From CAYUIV01 sp964444925 (GTDB taxonomy: Bacteria; Pseudomonadota; Gammaproteobacteria; Diplorickettsiales; Diplorickettsiaceae), in NCBI GenBank assembly GCA_964444925.1, contig CAYUIV010000001.1:124001-188000 (forward strand): DNA of 64,000 bases, given 5' to 3'. Within the stretch, counting starts at the first letter, position 1, and each line of letters begins with the position of its first letter. This document shows positions 1-8,057 of this stretch, piece by piece. A model generated the notes under the pieces. That model was not told the DNA's origin. It searched no databases and worked only from the letters and a program-made list of their open reading frames with translations. The position numbers and the translations under genes were made by a program.

Positions 1-45
1 TCAATTAGTAAAGCAAAAAAAACACCGTGCGTTACCGACAATTAA

Positions 46-70
46 AATAGAATAGTAATACTATTCTATT
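46..70. terminator. AT-rich hairpin overlapping the rsmD stop codon
   Basis: Two perfect 12-base arms (AATAGAATAGTA and TACTATTCTATT) flank one base. On the minus strand the hairpin covers the rsmD stop codon and is followed by a short T-rich stretch. It could end the rsmH-ftsL-ftsI-rsmD transcript. The stem has almost no GC, so intrinsic termination would be weak. Confidence 0.35.
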
Positions 71-659
71 GATTAACACGCTCCCAAAGACTATAGCTCA
101 CTTGCTGTGTTTTATTTTTCTTTAAGCAAATCCAATGTGTTCTCAACAAGTCAGCAATCTCTTCATTTTTTGCACACTCTATATAAATTTTTGCATTAGA
201 TGAAATAAAATGATTGTTTTCTATCCATAGAAGACTTTTCTTTAATAAATTTTGATTAAAAGGAGGATCTAAAAACAACAGATCAATTGGTAAATGCTTT
301 GGAGTAGAAATCAATAATTTTTCTCGGGTCAGCTTGTTAAAAGAAGTATCATATATTTGATAATTTTTCTGAGGGATATTAAATTTTTTAGCATGTAAAT
401 ACAAACTATTTACAACTGCTTTAGACTTATCTATAAATCCTACCCACGCAACACCTCTAGATAGGGCTTCTAAGCCAAGTGCACCGCTTCCTGCAAACAC
501 ATCAAGGCAAATTGCTCCTTCAATACTCTGTTGTAACCAGTTAAAAACGGTTTCTCTTACTCGGTTAGCTGTTGGTTTAATCAAGTGGTGTTCAGGAAAG
601 CTAATGTGGCTTTTTTTCCATTTTCCACCAATGATACGTATAAATCTTTTTAACATCAT
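66..659 (-). CDS. rsmD: 16S rRNA (guanine(966)-N(2))-methyltransferase RsmD
   Basis: The 197-residue protein would methylate G966 of 16S rRNA in the small subunit, using SAM. The N terminus carries the family pattern IRIIGGKW followed by RVRETVFNWL. The SAM-binding loop is LDVFAGSGALGLEAL, and the catalytic motif is LDPPFN at about residues 130-135. The length is normal for the family. Its ATG overlaps the ftsI stop as ATGA, so the two are translationally coupled. A second ATG follows directly, leaving a one-codon uncertainty in the start. In many gammaproteobacteria rsmD sits beside ftsY rather than behind ftsI, so the neighbourhood is rearranged. Confidence 0.93.
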   Translation of the reverse strand: MMLKRFIRIIGGKWKKSHISFPEHHLIKPTANRVRETVFNWLQQSIEGAICLDVFAGSGALGLEALSRGVAWVGFIDKSKAVVNSLYLHAKKFNIPQKNYQIYDTSFNKLTREKLLISTPKHLPIDLLFLDPPFNQNLLKKSLLWIENNHFISSNAKIYIECAKNEEIADLLRTHWICLKKNKTQQVSYSLWERVNQ

Positions 660-2326
660 CCATTGTAATTAAACGTTTTGAAAAAAGGTGTATTTCGTAT
701 TTGCAAGGCAGATTGCATGATTTTAGCAAATATAACTGCTGCTGTACTACCACTATAATACTTTTTAGAGCTTAAATCGTACAATATGACAAGCACTGCA
801 AGCTGTGGTTTGGATGCGGGGGCCATACCGACAAATATGCTGTTATATTGGTTTTGATATCCTGTAGGCCCTACCAGACGGGTTGTACCTGTTTTACCTG
901 CCATACGATAATTTTTGCTATGTACAAAAGGTGCTGTTCCTTCTTTTTCAAAGACAGACTCCAACATCTTCAAAAGTATAACGCTATTTTCTTTGTTCAT
1001 CACTTGCGTGCCAATAGGTAAAGTGTCTCTTCTTAAGAAAGTAATAGGCATATATACTCCATAGTTTGCTAAAGTTGCATACGCTTGTATAAGTTGAATG
1101 GCAGTTACTGACATACCATACCCAAATGATAAAGTAGCCGCTACAAAAGGATTTTTTATATCCGTTGTCGGTAAAAAACCAGCCCTTTCTCCTGGAAATC
1201 GACTATGAGTGATCTGTCCAAAACCCATGCGGTGTAGAAATAGTAAAAATTTTTTAAAAGAAATGGAAAGTATTAGTTTTGAAATACCTACATTACTTGA
1301 GACTTGTAAAATTTGAGCTAGAGTGATAACACCATGGTTGCGATGATCTCTAACTAAATTATTTCCTATCCATAAATAACCAGGGGTTGTATTCACTAAG
1401 CTATGTTGTGCTAGGTATTTATTTTCAAGTACGCTTGCCATACTAAAAGGTTTAATAGTAGAGCCAGGTTCAAATACGTCGGTGACACAACGATTTCGAT
1501 GTTTTGCTTGTAACTTTGTTATCTTTTGATTAGGATCGTAGCTAGGATAATTCACCATCGCTAGAATTTCTCCTGTACAAACATCGACTACAATTGCTGA
1601 TCCTGAAATGGCTTCGTATCGCTTTACGCCTTCTGCGAGCTCTTGAAAGGTAGTTTGTTGAATACGTTGATCTAAGCTAAGATGAATTTCTCGTCCAGTG
1701 CTTGCAGGTTTCAGTGTGATTGGTTTTGCAATAATACTTCCTAACCGATTTTGCATGATACGTTGTAATCCTGTGGTACCGTTTAACCAACATTGATAAC
1801 TCAGTTCCAACCCTTCTTGACCTTGATCATCAATATTAGTAAAACCTAAAACTTGTGCAGTCACTTCTTTATAGGGATAGTAACGGCGATATTCAAGCTT
1901 AGTAAACAAACCCCTAATATTTAATGCAACGATCTTTTCTCGAATATTCGCTTTCAAACCACGTTTAATATAGAGAAAACGTTTGCTTTTGTCTAATCTC
2001 TCAAATCGCTTAGCAGAACAATCAAGTAATTGCGTCAGTTTTTCAATTTGTTCAATTGTCGGTGCAAAAATTTTAGGATCAATCCATACAGCGACGGAGG
2101 CAAGACTGATTGCAAGCTTTTCTCCATTTCGATCAAAAATTGTTCCTCTGTATGCTGGAATAACAATATTTCTTACAATTCTAGTGTTGCCTTGATTATT
2201 TAAAAAATGCACCTGTATTAATGTTAAATAGATTAAACGTGAGATGATGACTAAAAGACAAATACAGAGTAAAAAATTGATGACTAGTAAATATTTTTTA
2301 TACAAAGAAGGAAAAATGATACTCAC
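656..2326 (-). CDS. ftsI: Peptidoglycan D,D-transpeptidase FtsI (PBP3)
   Basis: The 556-residue class B penicillin-binding protein cross-links septal peptidoglycan in the divisome. One N-terminal membrane segment lies at about residues 12-34, followed by the dimerisation domain with the RGTIFDRNG motif. The transpeptidase motifs are complete: STIK (SxxK, in EPGSTIKPF), SSN and KTGT. The length is close to E. coli FtsI (588 residues). It is followed by rsmD with an ATGA overlap and preceded by ftsL with a 20-base gap. murE, which normally follows ftsI in the dcw cluster, is missing here. Confidence 0.95.
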   Translation of the reverse strand: MSIIFPSLYKKYLLVINFLLCICLLVIISRLIYLTLIQVHFLNNQGNTRIVRNIVIPAYRGTIFDRNGEKLAISLASVAVWIDPKIFAPTIEQIEKLTQLLDCSAKRFERLDKSKRFLYIKRGLKANIREKIVALNIRGLFTKLEYRRYYPYKEVTAQVLGFTNIDDQGQEGLELSYQCWLNGTTGLQRIMQNRLGSIIAKPITLKPASTGREIHLSLDQRIQQTTFQELAEGVKRYEAISGSAIVVDVCTGEILAMVNYPSYDPNQKITKLQAKHRNRCVTDVFEPGSTIKPFSMASVLENKYLAQHSLVNTTPGYLWIGNNLVRDHRNHGVITLAQILQVSSNVGISKLILSISFKKFLLFLHRMGFGQITHSRFPGERAGFLPTTDIKNPFVAATLSFGYGMSVTAIQLIQAYATLANYGVYMPITFLRRDTLPIGTQVMNKENSVILLKMLESVFEKEGTAPFVHSKNYRMAGKTGTTRLVGPTGYQNQYNSIFVGMAPASKPQLAVLVILYDLSSKKYYSGSTAAVIFAKIMQSALQIRNTPFFKTFNYNG

Positions 2327-2346
2327 TACTTATGTCATCACTCAGT

Positions 2347-2640
2347 TTAGATCAGTTTACGATGTATTGTTGGATCAACTAAGCCAATTAGTTTGGCTCT
2401 TCTTTTTAAAATAACAGGAGAACATAAAATATCGTGTTCAATCTGAAGTCGATCGTATTTTTCTTTGGCTTGCATACCTTCTGCTCTCATCGTGTGCAAA
2501 AGGCCAATTCGTTCACGTTGCATGGCTTTTAAGTATATATTACTTAAAGCAGAGAGAAATACTGCTGTCATTAAGAGAATATGACCACAAAACTCTATAG
2601 AAAAATTTTTCATCTTAAAAAATTGGAGAGCACGATTCAT
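2347..2640 (-). CDS. ftsL: Cell division protein FtsL
   Basis: This small bitopic protein (97 residues, or 88 if translation starts at the second Met) has a short cytoplasmic tail. One membrane helix lies at about residues 18-38, followed by a heptad-like periplasmic segment rich in Glu, Lys, Leu and Arg. FtsL forms the FtsQLB complex that activates FtsWI. Sequence conservation in this family is weak. The call rests on size, topology and position between rsmH and ftsI, which is the standard dcw order. Confidence 0.85.
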   Translation of the reverse strand: MNRALQFFKMKNFSIEFCGHILLMTAVFLSALSNIYLKAMQRERIGLLHTMRAEGMQAKEKYDRLQIEHDILCSPVILKRRAKLIGLVDPTIHRKLI

Positions 2641-2687
2641 AAAATTTTAATAGCTTATTTTTACACTTGAAAAATAACTATTGCACA

Positions 2688-3578
2688 TTATATCTTTTCC
2701 ATAACACGTAACAAGGCACTGCGTGCTCTACGATTCAAAATAATTTCTTGACGTGTTGGTTTAATACTCTTATGCTTCCAACGTAATCTGCCATAGCCAA
2801 AATTTTCGTTTTGAGGTGATAAAATAAATTCTTTAATAACACGTGCTTCTAACGAATGAAAAGTAATAACAACCAACTTGCCTTGGGGAGCTAGTACTTT
2901 CGAAACTTGTGTCAAAAAAGTTTGTAGTGCCGTCAATTCTTGATTGATTTGTATTCGTAATGCTTGAAAAACACGTGTTGCAGGATGAATCTTATGAGAC
3001 CAACGCGGGTGTGCTGCTTTAACAATTTGAGCCAATTGTGTGGTCGTATCGATAGTTGCTTTTAGCCTTTCACGTACAATCGCCTTTGCGATACGATTTG
3101 CCCATCTTTCTTCACCGTATTCCCTAAAAACAGTTGTCATTTGACTAACTGAAGCGTTTAAAATCCATTCACGTGCTGAGTTTCCCTTCAAAAAATTCAT
3201 CCGCATATCTAAAGGACCTTGTTTTAAGAAGCTAAAACCTCTTTTTGGATCATCTAATTGTGTTGCTGAAGTGCCAAGATCTAATATAATGCCATTAACT
3301 TTCCCTAAAATTTGATAGGATTGACTAATTTTTTCTAAATACATAAAAGATTCGCAACAAAAGCTAAAGCGTTTATCTTTTCCACATAAAGGTTCTTTAT
3401 ATTGACTTGACGTAGGATCTTGATCAATAGCTAATATATATCCTCGCGCGTTTAAACGCTGTAATAGCTTTTTTGTATGACCACCTTGCCCAAAAGTACC
3501 ATCAATATAAATACCATCTGGTATGATATCCAAAGCGCTCAATATTTCTTCTACTAAAATCGGTTGGTGTGTTGTCAA
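2688..3578 (-). CDS. rsmH: 16S rRNA (cytosine(1402)-N(4))-methyltransferase RsmH
   Basis: The 296-residue SAM-dependent enzyme N4-methylates C1402 of 16S rRNA. Visible family signatures are YIDGTFGQGGHT (SAM loop), GIILDLGTSATQLD with RGFSF, and HSLEARVIKEF near the C terminus. It is the first gene of a minus-strand unit with ftsL, ftsI and rsmD. In most bacteria mraZ precedes it. The 245 bases upstream of this gene hold no MraZ-like reading frame, so mraZ has been lost or moved. Confidence 0.95.
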   Translation of the reverse strand: MTTHQPILVEEILSALDIIPDGIYIDGTFGQGGHTKKLLQRLNARGYILAIDQDPTSSQYKEPLCGKDKRFSFCCESFMYLEKISQSYQILGKVNGIILDLGTSATQLDDPKRGFSFLKQGPLDMRMNFLKGNSAREWILNASVSQMTTVFREYGEERWANRIAKAIVRERLKATIDTTTQLAQIVKAAHPRWSHKIHPATRVFQALRIQINQELTALQTFLTQVSKVLAPQGKLVVITFHSLEARVIKEFILSPQNENFGYGRLRWKHKSIKPTRQEIILNRRARSALLRVMEKI

Positions 3579-3823
3579 AACTGCTCACCTATTATTTGAA
3601 TATGATAAGAAACACTAATCGTGCTTAAAATTAAAATATTTAAATACCTCTAAAGATATATAACCTTTAAAGTTTCTTTTAATAGTACTTATCTTCAGGT
3701 TCTTTTCATTTATAGTCTACTAAAATGTTAATTTTTTTTACTGAGAATAAGTATTATTAGTATTGTCGATGTGTCGTGGGTATACTATAGACTCTTAAAA
3801 ATTGTTAATCACATAAAATAAAC

Positions 3824-6001
3824 ATGAGTGCTGAAAAAATTAAAGATCCATATGCGCTAAGAGAATCTCAAAAATATAACAATCCTATTCCTAGTCGGGA
3901 ATATATTCTGTCGTTACTACAAGGTCGAAAAAAGCCTATCCAGCAGAAAGAATTAATGATTTTACTGGGTATAGATAAAAAAATGCAACAAAAAGATGCG
4001 TTGCGAAAACGTCTTAAAGCAATGCAGCGTGAAGGCCAAGTGATGTATTCAGAAAAAAGAGGAAAAGAAGGATACACCTTGACAAAAAACATGACAACCG
4101 TAACAGGTAAAGTGATGGGTAGTCGTGAAGGATTTGGTTTCTTATCAACCGAAGACGGAAGTCCTGACATTTTTCTTAGTGCTTATCAAATGCGTGGTGT
4201 ATTTCCTGAAGATCGTATATTAGTGCGCTTAATTGGAGAAGATCGTCGAGGAAAACGGGAAGGGGTCATTGTAGAGATATTGGAAAGAAATACTAAAATG
4301 ATTTTGGGTATTTATTGTAAAACTGAAAAAAAAGAGCCAACTGTAGTTCCTTCAAATCCTCGCATACACCATGTCATCAATATTCAGTTAACTGAAACGT
4401 TACTACCAAAAGATCAGCAAGTTGTACTTGTAGAAATTTTACAGCAACCTAGCTTTGATGCTGTTCCCGTTGGAATCATTAAGAAAATTTTAGGTCACCT
4501 AGATTCTGTAGAAATAAGTACTGCGATTGCAATGTATAATCACCGACTGAGTGAAAAGTGGCCAACTGAAGTCATAGAGACACTGCAGTATTTAGAGAAG
4601 CAAAAAAATGAGGTAGTGGATAATGCACGAGTAGATTTGCGATCTTTTCCTTTCGTAACAATTGATGGAGAAACATCCCAAGATTTTGATGATGCTGTTT
4701 ACTGCAAATCAGATAAAGGAAAGTTTACGTTATGGGTTGCAATTGCAGATGTAAGTTATTATGTCAAACCTAATACAGCACTGGACAAAGAGGCTTTAGT
4801 AAGAGGTAATTCTGTCTATTTTCATGATAAAGTCATACCGATGTTGCCTGAAGTACTATCAAATGATAAGTGTTCATTGAAACCAAATGTAGACCGACAC
4901 TGTTTAGTTTGTGAGATGGTGGTCTCAAGAGCTGGTCAGTTAAAAGAATATAAATTCTATCCAGGCCTTATTCGTTCACAGGCAAGACTGACCTATACTA
5001 AAGCAAATCAATATCTTCTTCAAAATTCTAAAAAAACAAAAGATGCAGTCATCAACAATTTACAAACACTTGAAAAAGTGTATCAGGCGTTAGCAAGCGC
5101 AAGAGAAAAAAGAGGTGCGATTGATTTTGATATGAAAGAAAGTCAAATTCTTGTGGGTGATAAAGGAAAAATTCAAGATATTACTGCTAAAAATCGCACG
5201 CTTACGCATTGTATTATCGAAGAATGTATGTTAATTGCTAACGTATCAGCTGCTCGCTTTCTTCTCTCGCGAGGTAAACTTGGATTATTTAGAGTGCATG
5301 AGTTACCAAAAAAAGAAAAACTATCTGATTTTATACGTTTTATATCTCATCTAAATCTTCCTTTTTCTTTACCTAAACTCTCTAAGTCAGTAGAATATAC
5401 TCGTTTTTTAAAAAAAGCACAGTCTTATGTTGGCAGCTACTTAATACGTATCATGCTATTACGTACCATGAGTCAAGCAATATATTCGCCTAACAATAAG
5501 GGACATTTTGGTCTTGCCTATAAAGAATATACGCATTTTACTTCTCCTATTAGAAGGTATCCTGATCTTATCGTACATAGAGCGATTTACCATGCCCTTG
5601 GCTATAACGAGAGTGAAGAAAATTTTCCATATCAAGTTGATGACTTAACGCATATTGGAAAACATTGCTCTATGACAGAGAGACGAGCCGATGAAGCAAC
5701 ACGAGAAGTGACACAAGCAGTGAAATGTCGATTTATGTCTAGATATATTGGAAAAACTTTTCACGGTGTTATTAGCAATGTGACAGGTTTTGGCCTATTT
5801 ATTGAATTAAGTGATAAACCCGTTGAAGGCTTAATTCACATCAGTGATATATCAGGTGATTACTATTCTTTTGACGCACAATCGATGATGTTAGAAGGAA
5901 GATCTCACGGTAATCATTATCGCTTAGGTGATTCAATAAAGGTTAAATTAGCAAGTATTAACTTAATCACAAACGAAATGCGTTTTTTGATCACAACTTA
6001 A
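3824..6001 (+). CDS. rnr: Ribonuclease R (3'-5' exoribonuclease)
   Basis: The 725-residue RNB-family exonuclease degrades structured RNA from the 3' end. In order there are an N-terminal winged-helix-like segment (about residues 20-90), cold-shock domains, the RNB catalytic domain with TIDGETSQDFDDAVYC holding the metal-binding aspartates (about 290-305), and a C-terminal S1 domain (ISNVTGFGLFIE). The protein ends right after the S1 domain and lacks the long Lys-rich tail of E. coli RNase R (813 residues). It is transcribed divergently from rsmH. A TATACT box at 3781-3786 is a possible -10 element without a clear -35. Confidence 0.94.
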   Translation: MSAEKIKDPYALRESQKYNNPIPSREYILSLLQGRKKPIQQKELMILLGIDKKMQQKDALRKRLKAMQREGQVMYSEKRGKEGYTLTKNMTTVTGKVMGSREGFGFLSTEDGSPDIFLSAYQMRGVFPEDRILVRLIGEDRRGKREGVIVEILERNTKMILGIYCKTEKKEPTVVPSNPRIHHVINIQLTETLLPKDQQVVLVEILQQPSFDAVPVGIIKKILGHLDSVEISTAIAMYNHRLSEKWPTEVIETLQYLEKQKNEVVDNARVDLRSFPFVTIDGETSQDFDDAVYCKSDKGKFTLWVAIADVSYYVKPNTALDKEALVRGNSVYFHDKVIPMLPEVLSNDKCSLKPNVDRHCLVCEMVVSRAGQLKEYKFYPGLIRSQARLTYTKANQYLLQNSKKTKDAVINNLQTLEKVYQALASAREKRGAIDFDMKESQILVGDKGKIQDITAKNRTLTHCIIEECMLIANVSAARFLLSRGKLGLFRVHELPKKEKLSDFIRFISHLNLPFSLPKLSKSVEYTRFLKKAQSYVGSYLIRIMLLRTMSQAIYSPNNKGHFGLAYKEYTHFTSPIRRYPDLIVHRAIYHALGYNESEENFPYQVDDLTHIGKHCSMTERRADEATREVTQAVKCRFMSRYIGKTFHGVISNVTGFGLFIELSDKPVEGLIHISDISGDYYSFDAQSMMLEGRSHGNHYRLGDSIKVKLASINLITNEMRFLITT

Positions 6002-6137
6002 ATTTTAATACTTGGTATCTACTAAAATTTTATTTAAGATGATACTGGAATTTTTTATAAATTGCCTTTATTCGTATGAACTGATTTGAAATAGTATAAA
6101 ACAGATTAAAAAATAAGTTATATTTTTGGTCATGTAT

Positions 6138-6217
6138 TGTGTATATTAAGTTTATTGTAGTGCTTAAATAGTGGTTTTTACAGTAAAAAACCACTATTTT
6201 TTGCATTAATATACACA
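6138..6217. repeat. Nested double inverted repeat downstream of rnr
   Basis: The spacer between rnr and the next gene (6002-6341) has no credible gene. It holds an inner hairpin with 14-base perfect arms (AAATAGTGGTTTTT at 6166-6179 and its complement at 6186-6199, loop of 6) followed by TTTTTT-like sequence. This sits inside an outer pair of perfect 12-base arms (TGTGTATATTAA at 6138-6149, TTAATATACACA at 6206-6217). The inner part fits a bidirectional intrinsic terminator for rnr, although it starts about 165 bases after the stop codon. The outer arms are not needed for termination and suggest a longer folded RNA or a DNA site. Confidence 0.6.
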
Positions 6218-6341
6218 ATAAGATAAATTACGTGCTAAGATCTCTTCAAACATAACCCATGGCAGCTCTTTAATATTAATTAACTGCACGACACTTGTGT
6301 AATAAGAATGTGTACTAATTATAAAATTCTTTTTTTAGGGA

Positions 6342-7019
6342 ATGATGTACTCCTTTATCTATTCACTTAAACTGTTTATCTCAGTATTTTTTTATTCTTT
6401 TTTATTCTTTGATTTAATAAAAGCTGAACATTTTAGTGAAAAAGATATTAAAACTATTCTTCAAAAATCACCCACGCTAAACCGCAATGTTTTGAAATTG
6501 AGTCTTAAAGCTTATAAAAATTTCAAAAAAGTGAATATTAATAGACGTTCTATTATTACGATTATTGACTACTCTAAACCCTCTTCTGAAAAAAGACTTT
6601 GGGTAATTAACCTAGAGAAAAAAAAAGTTGTACTACATGACTATGTTGGACATGGAAAAAATAGCGGACCTAATCAACCTCATCGCTTTTCAAACCATAA
6701 AGATAGTTGGCAATCCAGTATTGGATTACTACTCACTGCGCAATCTTACTTTGGAAAGTATGGTTATGCATTACGTGTGATAGGACTAGAAAAAGAATTC
6801 AATAGTAACGTTGCAGTGAGAAATATCGTTTTTCATGCGTCTAAGTATGCGAATGAACAATTCATCAAAAAGCATGGAAGGTTAGGAAGAACGTATGGCT
6901 GTTTCTCAATTCATCCTGACACCATCAAGCCGCTAATTAATATGATTAAAGGAGGCACCTTAGTATTTAGCTATTATCCTGATATGAAATGGTTAAAAGA
7001 ATCACGTTTTCTAGCTTAA
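6342..7019 (+). CDS. Secreted YkuD_2-like murein L,D-transpeptidase catalytic domain protein
   Basis: The 225-residue protein has an N-terminal hydrophobic segment (about residues 4-27) that fits a signal peptide ending near AEH. The remainder matches the YkuD_2 type of L,D-transpeptidase-like proteins: an N-terminal VINLEKKKV strand, FHASKYANEQF, and a catalytic-type stretch GRLGRTYGCFSIHP with the cysteine and upstream histidine and arginine. It would act on peptidoglycan peptides in the periplasm, but members of this subfamily are poorly characterised. The purine-rich AGGG sits only one base before the ATG, so the start is not well supported by spacing. Confidence 0.75.
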   Translation: MMYSFIYSLKLFISVFFYSFLFFDLIKAEHFSEKDIKTILQKSPTLNRNVLKLSLKAYKNFKKVNINRRSIITIIDYSKPSSEKRLWVINLEKKKVVLHDYVGHGKNSGPNQPHRFSNHKDSWQSSIGLLLTAQSYFGKYGYALRVIGLEKEFNSNVAVRNIVFHASKYANEQFIKKHGRLGRTYGCFSIHPDTIKPLINMIKGGTLVFSYYPDMKWLKESRFLA

Positions 7020-7024
7020 TCTAA

Positions 7025-8053
7025 TTGAGTAATAAAATTTCTATGTTTAATTCGCCTGAATTTATTTACTTTGTAATCCTAATTGCATTTATATTTGATT
7101 TTTTGAATGGATTACATGATGCCTCTAACTCTATTGCAACAATTGTTGCAACAAAAGTACTTAAACCACTACCTGCAGTCATGTGGGCAGCCTTTTTCAA
7201 TATGATTGCCTTTTTATTCTTTAAACTTAATGTGGCTAACACAATCAGTGCTGGGTTGTTAACTCCAAACATTATAACGCCTTACTTAATTTTTTGTGCA
7301 TTAATTGGTTCGATTAGTTGGAATCTAATTACATGGTATTTTGGATTACCTTCTAGTTCGTCGCATGCACTGATTGGAGGATTAATAGGCTCAGCGATAG
7401 TAAGCGGCGGTTGGAATGCTTTGAATTGGAATGGATTATGGCCAACACTGGTTGCGTTAGTAGTTTCGCCTGTACTGGGCCTTTTAATCAGTGCAATTTT
7501 AGTAAAGTTTCTTAGAAAATTTTTGCTACCTGAATCAACAAATGAACAGACATCTTACTGGGGCCGTATATCGCAATTTATTGCCTCTGCTTTTCTAAGC
7601 CTTGGTCATGGTGGCAATGACGCTCAAAAAACAATGGGACTCATTTCGATCTTGTTGTTTTCTGGCGATTTGATTGGCAACACTTTTTATGTGCCACTAT
7701 GGGTAATTCTATCCTGTAATTTAGTAATGGGGCTAGGCACTTTATGCGGAGGATGGCGTATTATTGAAACGATGGGAGAAAAAATTACGCCATTGACAAC
7801 TGTTAGCGGTGGTTGCGCGACAACAGGCGCTGCCTTTACATTATTGCTTGCTAACGAGTTAGGTGTACCGATATCAACAACGCATACTGTAACTGGTGCA
7901 ATAATAGGAAGTAGTTTTTTTCAAGGTCGCAAGAACATATACTGGTCAACGGTTTACCGCATCGTATGGTCATGGTTACTCACGATACCTTTTTCTGCAA
8001 TATTATCAGGAGTCACTATGTTTATTGGTGGCATGATAAATGCTAGCTTGTAA
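7025..8053 (+). CDS. pit: PiT-family inorganic phosphate transporter
   Basis: The 342-residue polytopic membrane protein has the duplicated PiT signature. The first copy is GLHDASNSIATIVATK near residue 29 and the second is GHGGNDAQKTMG near residue 193. The SSSSHAL and STTHTVTGAI loops are also typical. It would import phosphate, possibly as a metal complex, using the proton gradient. The length matches short bacterial PiT proteins rather than the longer E. coli PitA. The TTG at 7025 has no clear ribosome binding site. An internal ATG at 7043 is an alternative start. It converges on rpoD with a 4-base gap. No phoU-like partner gene is next to it. Confidence 0.9.
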   Translation: MSNKISMFNSPEFIYFVILIAFIFDFLNGLHDASNSIATIVATKVLKPLPAVMWAAFFNMIAFLFFKLNVANTISAGLLTPNIITPYLIFCALIGSISWNLITWYFGLPSSSSHALIGGLIGSAIVSGGWNALNWNGLWPTLVALVVSPVLGLLISAILVKFLRKFLLPESTNEQTSYWGRISQFIASAFLSLGHGGNDAQKTMGLISILLFSGDLIGNTFYVPLWVILSCNLVMGLGTLCGGWRIIETMGEKITPLTTVSGGCATTGAAFTLLLANELGVPISTTHTVTGAIIGSSFFQGRKNIYWSTVYRIVWSWLLTIPFSAILSGVTMFIGGMINASL

Positions 8054-8057
8054 ATAA

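Noticed and set aside
6030..6218. 62-codon minus-strand reading frame downstream of rnr
   Set aside because: It is low-complexity, AT-rich, has no ribosome binding site and is largely made of the nested inverted repeat.
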